A stretch of 64,000 bases of DNA from Rhododendron vialii. Its lineage: Eukaryota > Streptophyta > Magnoliopsida > Ericales > Ericaceae. The notes beneath the pieces were generated by a model. The model saw nothing but the letters and a program-made list of their open reading frames with translations, searched no databases and was not told the origin of the DNA. A program made the position numbers and the translations under genes. Shown here one piece after another: positions 9,515 through 20,520 of this stretch (position 1 is its first letter; each line of letters begins with the position of its first letter). The DNA lies in assembly GCF_030253575.1 (NCBI RefSeq), contig NC_080563.1, positions 36,379,001 to 36,443,000 on the forward strand. The letters are read 5' to 3'.

Positions 9515-11826
9515 GTAGGGGCGAATAGTCATCGAGCTCTCCTCGGATAGTTCCAGTAGTTCAGGCTCTTCTCCCGTTGAAATTCCCGAGGATATTCGCC
9601 AGACACTTCGGATCCGAGCATTTTTTCGGACTCTAATTGACTGTATTGAACCACTTGAAACCTTGAGAGCTCCTCGTGAGGTGACGACATTCGACCCCCA
9701 AGAGATGGAAGCCCCAAGTACCTCAAATCAAGGTCCGGGTCCATTCGCGGGTGCCCTCGAGGAAGTTCGAGGACGCAGGAGGGCGATGAGGCCATACCCA
9801 TATCGGAACCAATATTTTGCCGGTTCCTCGGCTTCTTATGCTGAATTCAAAAGGGTTTACAGCATTCCTCATGATGTTGACGTCCGGCTTCTACCGAATA
9901 GCGACCCCAAGGATCTTCCTCATCGGGAAGGGGCACTGATTTTCCCTTTAATGGCTATCACCGAGGGGGGTGTTAGGTTCCCCCTCCATCAGTTCGTCCG
10001 AAGGGTTCTCCGAGCCCTCTCTCTCACCTCTTCTCAACTCCCGGTGAACTCCTACTGGATCATTACTAGCATCATAGAGCTGAGGAGGCAATACAACCTT
10101 ACCTTTGGACTCGAGGAACTCTTCGGTGTGTACTTGGTTGGAGTTAACCGGGAGAGCGATGATATTACCTTTCCTGTAGGACGGGATATGACACATTCCT
10201 TATTGACCATCTTCCTGACTCAGAAGAATGGACGAGCATTTACGTATCGGCTACCGGGAATTTTATGTTTGGGCCCGGGGAGAGCGTGGACACCGCCACC
10301 ACGGTTCAATTCGAGACCGGGGCTCCTGGTCGGTAGAAATCTCTTTTATTTTTAGTACATATGTTGCATGTTCTTTCCCACCTCATCGTACACTGATTCT
10401 TCCATTACTTCTCTTTCAGCCGTGGGCATTGTTACAGAGCTTCGGGAAAGGATTGTTCGAGCACGGATAGTAGCTGCCTATGCCATTCCTATCACGAGTC
10501 GGTATGCTCCTGACCTGCTTGGGTACAAATCGATTTATACCAACTATTTGAAGAAGAGGCCGAGGCAGTAAGGTGTTCCTCGAGCGGGACGAGGACGTGG
10601 CCGAAGGAGAAGCCGAGGAAAATGAGAAGGGAGGGGAGGCGGAGGAGCTGGGGCGCCAGAAGACGAAGTGAGTGATTCTGGTCCCCTAGGCACAATCCGA
10701 GAGGAAATCGATCGGGAGACCCCAGAGAGAACGGGACTCAGCGACGAGATGAGCGGTCGTGGAAGGGAGGTTCTCAACCTACGGCGCCAGAGGCCACGAG
10801 GATGGGGCGCAGGCGTCGCGATTGGCTCACCGGGGGCCGGAACCTCGAGGGTCATCCCAGTTTCTCCGCAAGAGCCTTCGGAGAAGAGGGCTCGGACCGA
10901 GGGAGAGGGCTTCGGCCAAGGGAGAAGCGGAGAGCCGATCTTGATAGAGGAAAGAAGAGCCCGAGGAGACGAGGGAGATGTGGAGAGCAGGGGGGAAACC
11001 GACACGGGGACCCGTGTTCCGGTAAGGGAGGTCCCTTGGGCCCCCGAGGTTCGTCACTACGCGGGGCGCCTAATTCATCACGCCGATAGTGCATCTGCCA
11101 ACATTGGGACGGCGTTTGGGCTGCTTCGTTCGTGTATTCTTCCGAAGGACGCCCGAGCTATCGAGGGATGTATCGAGGATCTGACAGGAGAGATAGCACA
11201 GGCGCTTTTGAAAGTAAGTTACTCTTCTTTGATCCCTTGATTGAATGTTGGAGTTTGATCATTTTTAATTGTGTTGGTAGGCCAGTGCCCGGGCGTTGGT
11301 AGTGCACGACAGGTATAAGGCGCAAGAGAGGGAGATTGGGGAGCTGAAGAGGGCTCTCAGGTAGAGGGAGGACGATCTGAAGATAGCCCGGGAGACTTGC
11401 GACCTTTACTTGACGGATTTCCAGAGGTGCGACAGGGAACGGATAGCTGCTGAGGGACGAGTAGCAAAAGCCAATGAGGATGCTAATACCCTAAGGGTTA
11501 CTGGGGCGCGAGAGGTTGAGTTCGCGAGGAGCAAAGGCTACGACGAAGGTTGGGATGCAACCGGAGTAGAGTATAAGAAGCAAGTCCGAGAGATTGAGGC
11601 AGAGCTCTTTAGAGATCGATTCTTGGATGGACTTCGGTACGGTCATGAAGCCTTGGCAAACAAGCTTAATCTGCGGGAAGACTCCGAGCTGCGAGCCGTG
11701 CCCCAGCCTCCTCCCGAAGAGCTCGTGCTACCCGAAGAAGAGGATGAGCAAGTGCCGATCTCGAAAGAGTTGCAAGTGCTCGAGAAACAAGTTGATCCCA
11801 GTGCCACCGCTCCTGTTGATGTGTAG
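9515..11826 (+). pseudogene. Antisense gene of outer element: gypsy-type putative transposase domain protein (decayed)
   Basis: It lies antisense to the element's gag-pol. Exon 1 (about 9515-10328; first in-frame ATG at 9705) encodes the 'putative gypsy-type transposon' domain (Transposase_28-like), with ASYAEFKRVYSIP and ITEGGVRFPLHQFVRRVL. Exon 2 (10420-11213) is charged and arginine/glycine-rich. Exon 3 (11281-11826) is coiled-coil-like and contains KGYDEGWDATGVEYKKQ. Introns of 91 and 67 bp have GT/AG ends (acceptors CTCTTTCAG and GTTGGTAG). Breaks: a frameshift near 10205-10215; stops at about 10569 and 10623 in exon 2; and TAG at 11362-11364 in exon 3. The inner element has a homologue with the same three-exon plan. 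The function of these proteins is not established. Confidence 0.75.
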
Positions 11827-12991
11827 CCTCCATCCTTATCTCTGTAGATACTTCAATCTTTTTTATTTGTGATTTGACTGGACGACTCCGAACGTTTGGA
11901 GTTTGCCGTTCCAGTGTTTGTAAACATTTGATATTGTAATAGGAGCCGAACAGTTGGTCGAAGCTTTAATGCTTTCTTTTTCCTGAATGCTATCTTTGTA
12001 ATACTTGTATGAATTTATGCTTGTTGCATGGGTGATGTTGCATGGGTGATGACCCCCCTGCTTCGGTTATGCTTCTTGAGCAATTTTATCGAAGAATTAT
12101 CTAAAGCATGATCCGGAGCAAATTTGAATCCCGAAAAAAGAATGGGGGGCAAAAATCGAAGCCCCAGTCAGTAGCAAGACCAAGGAGGGCCAGGTGACCT
12201 AGTCTGAAGCAAGTGAGGAGCAATTTTGAACAATCCATGCCCCTGCTTGTTAACGAAAATAAGCCTAGCGAGGGGTAAACGCGTGAAATGGTGGTACTGC
12301 TTGGGGATGTAGGCTGGAGTCGCGAAGGGATATGGCTTCGGCCACAAGTTCGGGACGCAGCGAGTCCGAGCAGTGAGAGACTTTGGTGGGTCGGTATAAG
12401 GGGCTCGGGAGGAAGCCGAGTATCCTTAAAGCGAGTGATCAGAAATCCAAACGACCGAAGAGGCTAAATATTTGATATTGTAATAGGAGCTGAACAGTTG
12501 GCCGAAGCTTTAATGCTTTCTTTTTCCTGAATGTTATCTTTGTAATACTTGTATGAATTTATGCTTGTTGCATGGGTGATGATCCCCCTGCTTCGGTTAT
12601 GCTTCTTGAGCAATTTTATCGAAGAATTATCTAAAGCATGATCCGAAGCAAATTTGAATCCCGAAAAAAGAAGGGGAGGCAAAAATCGAAGCCCCAATCA
12701 GTAGCAAGACCTAGGAGGGCCAGGTGACCTAGTCCGAAGCAAGTGAGGAGCAATTTTGAACAATCCATGCCCCTGCTTGTTAACGAAAATAAGCCTAGCG
12801 AGGGGTAAACGCGTGAGATGGTGGTACTGCTTGGGGACGTAGGCTGGAGTCCAGAAGGGATATGGCTTCGGCCACAAGTTCGGGACGCAGCGAGTCCGAG
12901 CAGTGAGAGACTTTGGTGGGTCGGTATAAGGGGCTCGGAGGAAGCCGAGTATCCTTAAACCGAGTGACCAGAAGTCCAAACGACCGAAGAG
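11827..12991 (+). repeat. Tandem duplication (period 544) in outer element non-coding region
   Basis: This follows the antisense gene. A unit beginning GATATTGTAATAGGAGC starts at 11930 and repeats at 12474 with scattered substitutions and a small indel (ATGGGTGATGTTGC is present only in the first). The second unit is cut at 12991 by the inner retrotransposon, whose target duplication AAGAG falls at the GACCGAAGAG near the unit's end. No coding frame is credible here. Confidence 0.85.
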
Positions 12992-13834
12992 TGTAGGGAG
13001 GTATTCCCGAGCAGATACATTTAGTTACCGAACACGTGATGTTTGGGAACACGTGGTAAATACGACTGGACTTATCGCTGGGCAGTATGAAGAACAGCGA
13101 TATGGCACAATGACATGTGAAGTCCTTGGTCTATGTAATCTGTTCGGCTGAATAAAGGCCAATGACATGACAAGTCACTGGTGTAAACTATCTGTTCGGC
13201 AGATATGAGACATTTTGATTACGTTTAGACCAAGTTACATGTGAAGTCCCTGGTCCAGATAGTCTGTTCGGCCATGAGACAGCCGAACAAAGAAGGAGCT
13301 CCAATCGAGAGTAGGAGCAGAGGGAATACTCTGGAAGGTTCCAGAGTAGTCATGTCCCATAAAGGGATAAAGATCCCAAGAATATAGGATCTGATAAAGA
13401 TACCCAACGAGTATGGGATGTTCGACTCTTAATGGAAAAGAATCCTAAAAGGACTCTTTTCCATAAACTGATAAAGGAAACGAGACTCCTTGATATCCTG
13501 GGTTTCCTATACGAGTTAGGAATCCTATGGCAACAAGGATGCTTAGACAGCAAGCATCCATAAATCTATAAATATGAGGTAAACCTAGAGGTAAAAGGCA
13601 CGCAATACATTGCATTCTTATTGCTTTCCTACTAATAATTAGGGTTTAACTGCTAGTACGGGATACTAACAAAGGCATCGGAGGGCCTTTGCCACGAGAG
13701 GCAAAGGTGCACTCACCCCCTATCTATTTTGCAGATTAGGGTTCAGACGTCGAGCTAGGGTTCCGGTGAAGAGGCACGAATAAGCCGTTGCAATCCAGCT
13801 GATCCGAAGCATCAATTGTTTTCATCCCCCTACA
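12992..13834 (+). repeat. 5' LTR of inner element
   Basis: 843 bp, starting TGTAGGGAGG and ending CATCCCCCTACA. Near its right side CTATAAATATGAGG (about 13566) resembles a TATA region, with transcription expected to start downstream of it. It is nearly identical to 23367-24210. Confidence 0.95.
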
Positions 13835-13835
13835 A

Positions 13836-13856
13836 TTGGCGCCGTCTGTGGGAAAC
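13836..13856 (+). other. Primer binding site of inner element
   Basis: TTGGCGCCGTCTGTGGGAA begins two bases after the 5' LTR. TGGCGCCG... is a common start for tRNA-primed binding sites in plant Gypsy elements. The exact tRNA was not determined. Confidence 0.75.
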
Positions 13857-13883
13857 GAAAGAATTCCCTTTTGAAATACGACC

Positions 13884-14438
13884 ATGGTGGAAGTAACTCC
13901 AGCAACACCGCATGAACCAAAAGATGTGTTAGATGAGGGGAGGGACAAATCTCCACCTGGGGCTCCGAGAAAGCCCCAGGGTGGGCACAGGAGGAACACA
14001 AGTAAGGACCGCCCCCTTACCGTGCATCATAACTCCAAAAATAGAGGGGATGGAGAGACGTCTTCGAGATCCACGAGAAGGAGTAAATCCCATCACAGGG
14101 ATGAATCGATCGCGCACTCCAGGAGTGTGCACCATAGTGACGACGTTCTTGATAGGAAGAGGCAAGAAGTCGAGGAGTATGCTCGTCTGATTAAAAAACG
14201 AGAGCATGAGATCAGAGAATTGGAAAGAATTAGGGAGCATCTGGAGGATTCTGGACTATCTCGAAGAAATTCTAGAGGCAGTAGGTATGCTATGGTACAA
14301 TACAGAAAAGCTCCTTCACGAGGAAGAAGGAGCAGAAGCAAGAGCAGAAGTCCTGTTACAGGGCATCATGAGGCTTCTCTACGAAAAAGGGGAAGAAAAA
14401 GTAGAAACCGAACACCAGAGAGAATGACTTCTTCATGA
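13884..14438 (+). CDS. Gag leader of inner element (basic, disordered)
   Basis: A 184-codon open frame starts 50 bp after the LTR (ATG at 13884). It is rich in Arg, Ser, Lys and His, with SR-like runs (RSRSKSRSPV) and a short charged helix (RLIKKREHEIRELERIREH). It is in the same frame as the gag-pol frame that follows and is separated from it by a single TGA at 14436-14438. It is read as the N-terminal part of the gag polyprotein, cut off by one nonsense change. Confidence 0.7.
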   Translation: MVEVTPATPHEPKDVLDEGRDKSPPGAPRKPQGGHRRNTSKDRPLTVHHNSKNRGDGETSSRSTRRSKSHHRDESIAHSRSVHHSDDVLDRKRQEVEEYARLIKKREHEIRELERIREHLEDSGLSRRNSRGSRYAMVQYRKAPSRGRRSRSKSRSPVTGHHEASLRKRGRKSRNRTPERMTSS

Positions 14439-14576
14439 AAAAGGAGGAGCAGAGACCGAAGTTTTACCCCCGAGGAAGAGGATACGAGAAAGCATCATCG
14501 AGACAGGTACGAGAGGCCTGATGCTGACTGGGTCAAGGCTTCGGCCCACAAGTCAAAGGAGCAAGAGGATGGGACA

Positions 14577-17024
14577 GTGACTGCACGAGAAGCAGCACGC
14601 AAGGCCCTAAGTAATATTGCAGCCTCCCCCTTTACAAAGAGGCTACAAGAAGCAAGGTTGCCGAGCAGAGTGAAGCACGGTGCATTCGTACTTTACGAGA
14701 CAAATACGGATCCCGTAGCTCACATACAACATTATCAACAGGCCATGTTTATGCATGAGGGGGATGATTCCATATTGTGCAAGATGTTTCCCTCCAGTCT
14801 TGGCAAGGTAGCTTTATCCTGGTTTCATAAGTTGGCCTCACGATCCATACGAGGATGGAGGCAGCTAGCAGAGGAATTTACTGCTCGGTTCTTAACGAGC
14901 AGAAAGGCCCCAAAGACTTTTGAGAGTCTTTCCACCATGAAGCAGGAGGAGAACGAGCAAATTAGAGATTATGCAAAGAAGTACTGGGAAACTTTCAACG
15001 AGATTGAAAGTTGCAGTGAGGAGTACGCAATTGCTACGTTCAAAACTGGTTTGCCTGTTCGGGGAGAGCTGCGACGTTCATTGAATAAACATCCAGTAGC
15101 CACCTTGGCTAAATTGATGGAACGGATAGAGCAACACGCCAGAATGGAGGATGACATACTCCGTGAGGATGGCAGGGCAGTTGCCGAACAGCCGAAGGCA
15201 CCTGCCAAAAAAGTGGATAAGCCAGAACCCAAGTCTTACAAAGACAGAAGGGAGTATGGGCAGGCTAAGAAAGAGCCATACAAGGACAAGCAAGCTCCTG
15301 ACCCCAAGTCCTTCTTTTCTATCACTACGGTTTGGAAGGAGCCAATATACAGGATTCTTTATCGAATAAAGAATCAGCCATATTTTAAATGGCCCCCAAG
15401 TCTAGGCGGCGACAAAGATGCAAAACGTGCTACGAATCAGCACTGCAGTTATCACAAAGATTGGGGCCATATGACCGAGGATTGTGAGGTATACAAGAGG
15501 CACCTTGATGATTTGGTCTCTCGGGGCTATCTCAAGGAGTTTATCCAGGAGGACCCTAAAGAGAAAGGGAAGGCTATGGAGCTGGGATACGAGCAGCACC
15601 CTAAAGGCGTGATCCATATGATACATGGGTTGGCTGCACCTTATACGAGGAGTGAGGTGAGGCTGTTGCAAAGACAGGTCAAACACGATCAGCACGTGAT
15701 GCGATTGGGAAACAAGAGGGGGAGAGAGACTGATGTATGCAAAGAGAGCATGGCATTCAGTGATGATGATTTGGGGGAGGTCCAAATACCCCACAATGAT
15801 GCATTGGTCGTAACCCTACGAGTTGGGGAATACGACATCGAAAGAATTCTAGTGGACTCGGGCAGTTGTACAGAGGTATTGTACTATGATGCATTCAAAA
15901 AGATGGGGCTGGCCCAATCAGACTTAGAACAGTCTACAACACCTCTTATTGGGTTCGGTGCAGGAGCAGTCTGGCCCCTTGGAAAGGTGACGTTACCTGT
16001 TCGGGCCGGATCAGTAGTGTTGAGAACGGACTTTTTGGTAGTCGATGTCCAATCTTCCTATAACGCGATTATAGGGAGGACGTGGTTACACAAAATGAGA
16101 GCAGTCTCCTCGACTTATCACCAGATGGTAAAATTTCCAGGTTTAAATGGGATTGAAGTCCTTAAAGGCAATCAGAAAGTGGCTCAACAGTGTTTGATCT
16201 CCATCATCAAAAAAGCCCCAAAGGTCCACCATGTTCACACATTAGAAGTACCAGACCAACCAACCATCGAGGATGTTGGAAGAAGCCCGGCTGAAAAAGT
16301 GGTTGAGGGCCTGGAGAAGATTCAGATCAACGAGATTGATCCTGAAAGATATTTTTTGATTGGGGAATCATTACCAGCAAACGAAAAGGCTGAGTCGATA
16401 AGATTTCTGAAAGAATATATTAATGTTTTTGCATGGGTACCTGAGGAAATGCCTGGGGTGGATGCAGATGTGATCTGTCACCATTTAAACATTGATCCTC
16501 TGCATAAGCCGATCATTCAGAAGAAACGAAGGGCAGCCGTACAGCATGTAGATGCTGTGATCGAAGAGGTCGATCGTTTATTGGAGGCCAAGGCAATACA
16601 TGAAGTCTATTACCCAGAGTGGTTATCCAACACTGTTGTGGTAAAGAAGAAGAATGGGAAGTGGCGTGTCTGTGTGGACTTCACAGACCTGAACAAAGCA
16701 TGTCCTAAGGACAGTTTTCCTTTGCCTAGGATCGACCAATTGGTTGATGCAACCTCTGGTTACGAGCGAATGAGTTTTCTCGATGCATATCGAGGATATC
16801 ATCAGATTGCTATGTTTGAACCTGATCAAGAGAAGACTTCGTTCATCACACCACGAGGGTTATACTGTTACAGTGTTATGCCTTTTGGACTGAGGAATGC
16901 TGGGGCTACATACCAAAGACTTGCAACCATTATGTTCAAGAAGCTCATCGGGAAGACTTTGGAAGTTTACATAGATGATATGGTGGTAAGAGTCGAGAAA
17001 AGGGAGGGCATATTTCTGATCTGA
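14577..17024 (+). CDS. Gag-protease-reverse transcriptase part of inner polyprotein
   Basis: An 815-codon open stretch, in frame with the leader and open from 14439. Domains in order: retrotransposon gag (about residues 45-195, with LSWFHKLASRSI); a Cys/His motif CSYHKDWGHMTEDC (about 290-303); an aspartic protease with the active-site-like ILVDSGS (Asp near 427); and reverse transcriptase (about 640-805) with KWRVCVDFTDLNKACP, MPFGLRNAGATYQ and the catalytic YIDDMVV near 798. The frame breaks just after the RT catalytic motif by a one-base slip near 17005, ending at TGA 17022-17024. These proteins act in the virus-like particle during reverse transcription. Confidence 0.85.
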   Translation: MTAREAARKALSNIAASPFTKRLQEARLPSRVKHGAFVLYETNTDPVAHIQHYQQAMFMHEGDDSILCKMFPSSLGKVALSWFHKLASRSIRGWRQLAEEFTARFLTSRKAPKTFESLSTMKQEENEQIRDYAKKYWETFNEIESCSEEYAIATFKTGLPVRGELRRSLNKHPVATLAKLMERIEQHARMEDDILREDGRAVAEQPKAPAKKVDKPEPKSYKDRREYGQAKKEPYKDKQAPDPKSFFSITTVWKEPIYRILYRIKNQPYFKWPPSLGGDKDAKRATNQHCSYHKDWGHMTEDCEVYKRHLDDLVSRGYLKEFIQEDPKEKGKAMELGYEQHPKGVIHMIHGLAAPYTRSEVRLLQRQVKHDQHVMRLGNKRGRETDVCKESMAFSDDDLGEVQIPHNDALVVTLRVGEYDIERILVDSGSCTEVLYYDAFKKMGLAQSDLEQSTTPLIGFGAGAVWPLGKVTLPVRAGSVVLRTDFLVVDVQSSYNAIIGRTWLHKMRAVSSTYHQMVKFPGLNGIEVLKGNQKVAQQCLISIIKKAPKVHHVHTLEVPDQPTIEDVGRSPAEKVVEGLEKIQINEIDPERYFLIGESLPANEKAESIRFLKEYINVFAWVPEEMPGVDADVICHHLNIDPLHKPIIQKKRRAAVQHVDAVIEEVDRLLEAKAIHEVYYPEWLSNTVVVKKKNGKWRVCVDFTDLNKACPKDSFPLPRIDQLVDATSGYERMSFLDAYRGYHQIAMFEPDQEKTSFITPRGLYCYSVMPFGLRNAGATYQRLATIMFKKLIGKTLEVYIDDMVVRVEKREGIFLI

Positions 17025-17029
17025 AGGAA

Positions 17030-18985
17030 GTGTTCGAAATCCTGAGGAAGTATAAATTAAAACTCAACGCCTCGAAGTGTGCGTTTGGAGTTGGCTCAGG
17101 AAAATTCCTGGGCCATTTGGTAACTTTGAGAGGGATAGAAGCAAATCCCGATCAGATTGATGCCTTACAAAGACTACAGAGTCCCAAAACTACCAAGGAA
17201 GTCCAGAGGCTGAATGGGATGGCAGCAGCACTTAACAGATTCATCAGCAGGTCAAGCGACAAATGCAGACCCTTTTTTCAGTTATTGAAAAAAAGGGAGG
17301 GATTTGAATGGGGAGCAGAATGTGAACAAGCTTTCCAGGACCTGAAGAAGTACCTGGCCGAGCCCCCACTGTTGTCAACTCCACAGCCTGGTGAGTCTTT
17401 AATTCTGTACTTAGCTGTTTCCGAGCATGCAGTAAGTGCAGTCTTGTTGAGGGACTTGGGGATCGAACAAATCCCCATCTATTATGTTAGCAAGACATTG
17501 TTGGATGCAGAGACGAGATATCTGCCTTTAGAAAAACTTGTCCTGGCACTTAGGACAGCAACCAAGAAATTGCCACACTACTTCCAAAGCCATAAGGTTG
17601 TGGTTTATACTGAGTATCCATTAAAATCACTGCTTCGAAAGGCAGATTTCTCGGGACGGATCTCGACATGGTCCGTAGAGTTAAGTCAATATGATCTCAA
17701 GTATCAGCCACGCACAGCAATTAAAGGCCAAGTGTTGGCTGATTTTGTGGCAGAGTTTTCCCCCACTGTTGCTCCCTTGCCTCCTACGAGAAAGGAACAG
17801 GCAGCTAAAACATCATCCTTGAAGGATCAACCCGTAGCCGAACAGGATCCCAAAGAATGGAAGTTATTCGTTGATGGATCAGCATGTAATACTGGTTCCG
17901 GAATTGGAGTTGTCCTCTTTCCTCCTCAAGGAGTTCTAATTGAACTCTCAGTTCGGCTTGGATTCAGTGCATCGAATAATGTGGCTGAATATGAAGCACT
18001 CTTGGCTGGGTTAAGAAGTGCAAAGACCCTTAAAGCAGAACGGGTCAGGGTGTATTGTGATTCCCAGCTTGTTGTGAATCAACTGTCCGGCGAGTACGAG
18101 ACTCGGAATGAAAAGATGGTAGCCTACGTGCAGGCAGCAAAAGACTTGCTTGATACCTTCGAGAGGGTAAATATTGAGCAAATAAGTTCTGGACAGAATG
18201 CTCATGCAGATTCTTTAGCATGGTTAGCTGCAGCAGTACCAACAGAGTTCAAAAGAAGGGTGGCAGTAGAATACCTAAATGAGCCGAGCATTGGGAGGAA
18301 TGTAGACCTGGTCTTGGACGTGAACCAAGGACCAAGTTGGATGGACCCAATAATGGAGTTCTTACGAGACGAGATACTCCCTTCTGATAAAAAGGAGGCC
18401 CACAAAATAAGAGTCAAATCTGCTAGGTTTTGGCTGTCCCCAGAGGGTAAGTTGTATAAAAAATCCTTTACAGGTCCCTATTTGCTATGCGTACATCCTA
18501 AGATGGTACAGAAGTTCCTTCATGAGATCCATGAGGGAACATGTGGGAGCCATGCTGGAGGGAGATCCATTGCCCACCGAGCAATTACTCAAGGCTACTG
18601 GTGGCCACACATGCAAGAAGATGCAAAAGTGTATGTAAAGATTTGTGAGAAGTGTCAAAAATTCTCACCAATGATTCGAACGCCCGCCGAAGATCTGGTA
18701 CCTTTAACAAGTCCCTGGCCTTTTGCTCAATGGGGGATGGATATCGTGGGTCCATTGCACAAAGCAACTGGGAATCGAAAATTCCTGCTTGTAGCAACTG
18801 ATTATTTTACAAAGTGGATTGAGACAGAACCATTGGCCAAAATCACTGAACCTATGATAGAAAGGTTCGTGTGGAAAAGCATCATCACTCGTTTTGGGGT
18901 CCCTTATTCATTGATTACAGACAATGGATCCCAATTCCAGAAGAAATTCAAGGCTTTTTGTGCCCAATACGGAATAAGAAAAATT
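17030..18985 (+). CDS. RNase H, second RNase H and integrase part of inner polyprotein
   Basis: Continuation of pol after the frameshift. It holds the RT thumb/connection (FLGHLV), an RT-linked RNase H with VYTEYPLKSLL, then a second RNase H (from about residue 280: LFVDGSACNTGSG, EYEALLAGL, YCDSQLVV), the mark of the Tat lineage. Integrase follows: a His/Cys zinc region (HEIHEGTCGSH ... CEKCQK, about 504-545), then the catalytic core with MDIVGP (Asp near 571) and ITDNGSQF (Asp near 631). A second frameshift near 18985, in a run of A and T, separates the third catalytic residue. The open frame runs on to 19207 out of register. Confidence 0.8.
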
Positions 18986-19575
18986 TTTATTCCACCCCAG
19001 CCTACCCTCAGAGTAATGGGCAAGCAGAGGCGTCTAATAAAACTATCCTTGATGGAATCAAGAAAAGACTTGACAAAGCTAAAGGAAAATGGCCAGACGA
19101 GTTGTCATTGGTCTTGTGGGCTCATCAAACAACGCCTAAGAGGTCTACGGGAAAGACCCCCTATTCATTGGCTTATGGAACAGAGGCTGTCATACCTCTG
19201 GAGGTAGGCCTGCCGACCAACAGGACAGTTTTGGTTGAAAGTGGAGGCAATGATAGGGCTCTTGAAATCGAGCTTGACCTCGCCGAGGAGAGGAGAGAAA
19301 AAGCCTTGGTTCATCTTGCTTCCTACCAAGAACAGCTGATGAAAAGCTACAACAAGCATGTTCATCCTCGAGAATTTGGTGTTGGGGACCTCGTGCTACG
19401 AAAAGTGCTTGGCAACACCAAGGTGGCCAACGAAGGCAAGCTGGGGGCCAACTGGGATGGCCCATATAGAGTAACTGAGATTGTAGGCATAGGAGCCTAT
19501 CGATTGGCAGATTTGGATGGTGATCTAATTCCAAGGCCTTGGAATATTCATAATCTACGAAAGTTCTTTGTTTAG
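18982..19575 (+). CDS. Integrase C-terminal part of inner polyprotein
   Basis: The open frame is shifted relative to the preceding one. It starts within NFYSTPAYPQSNGQAEASNK, which carries the expected third integrase acidic residue, and continues through WAHQTTPKRSTG and PYSLAYGTEAVIP. The C-terminal binding region (GANWDGPYRV ... WNIHNLRKFFV) follows, with TAG at 19573-19575. The C-terminus matches the end of pol in the outer element (24473-25015). Confidence 0.8.
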   Translation, partial: NFYSTPAYPQSNGQAEASNKTILDGIKKRLDKAKGKWPDELSLVLWAHQTTPKRSTGKTPYSLAYGTEAVIPLEVGLPTNRTVLVESGGNDRALEIELDLAEERREKALVHLASYQEQLMKSYNKHVHPREFGVGDLVLRKVLGNTKVANEGKLGANWDGPYRVTEIVGIGAYRLADLDGDLIPRPWNIHNLRKFFV

Positions 19576-20520
19576 AAGTATTAAAATCTGTTTTAGATTT
19601 GCATTACGTGATTGTGTGGGAATTACGAATATAATTCTCTTGTTCTAGTTTTGACTATTTTAGTTGCAAGGGGTACGAATAAACGCCCTCTTGAGTTTTG
19701 CAGATTATGAATACAATCGCTTCTTAGTATAACTGTTGTGGTATTTGTTTTTAATACGAACTGCGAATTTAATTTCCCTCATTCGTATTGGGGAGCAGGG
19801 TATACCTTTTGAGTATGTGAAACTTAAAAGTTTTATACATTTTTAAGTACGTGATACTTAACGAATACAAGTACGAAACACTTGTATAGAATTTCAAGTA
19901 TGTGAAACTTGGGTATACATTTTGAGCACAAGTATGAAACACTTGTAAACTTGTAAAAGATTTTCAAAGCTTTAAGTACGTGAAACTTAAACACAAACAC
20001 TTGTGTGATGTTCTAAGTACGTGATACTTAGGCGTTTTTATGTGAGTACGTGATACTTAACAAGTATGAAACACTTGTATGGATTTTTAAAGTACGAGAA
20101 AACTTAAACGTTATCCAACACACGAGTAGTTCTAAGTACGTGATACTTAAAGGTTTTTGTGTGAGTACGTGAAACATAACGAATACAAGTATGAATACAC
20201 TTGTATGTACTAAAAAGACAGTACGAGATACTGGGAAACAAATGTTTTTAAAGTACGTGAAACTTAAACTTCAAAACAGGAAATCATGTGTAAGTACGAA
20301 ATACTTATGCAAAACGAATGATGGTTAACAATACGAAATACTTAATTGCATCCGAACAGATGCAGCAAACAGGGAAGTCGAGCAAAACATTAAAGTTATG
20401 CCACGAAGGGCCGAATACCTGTGTTAACAAAGTATTTAACTGTACTGGTGCCTCACAGGGCCAAAATATGCTTATGGTCACGCAGGACCAGCAATCAAAA
20501 CAGTTCATGTACTTACCAAA
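19576..20520. repeat. Array of short AAGTA...TACTT palindromic motifs
   Basis: Between pol and the antisense gene, about 19808-20345 contains roughly 17 copies of a 15-17 bp motif near AAGTACGTGAAACTT or AAGTACGTGATACTT. Many are flanked by TAA or TTAA, and alternate forms read CAAGTATGAAACACTTG. Each copy is a small imperfect inverted repeat. Spacing is irregular, 15 to 45 bp. There is no long open frame. The outer element shows nothing like it in the corresponding place. Confidence 0.8.

Noticed and set aside
10544..11094. Long minus-strand open frames opposite the outer antisense gene
   Set aside because: They mirror a GC-rich, Arg/Gly-rich coding region on the plus strand. The Pro/Ser/Leu-rich peptides are typical shadow translations.
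19808..20345. CRISPR-like array
   Set aside because: Short repeats with spacers were noted, but the repeats are only 15-17 bp, degenerate and irregularly spaced, and the DNA is from a plant retrotransposon.
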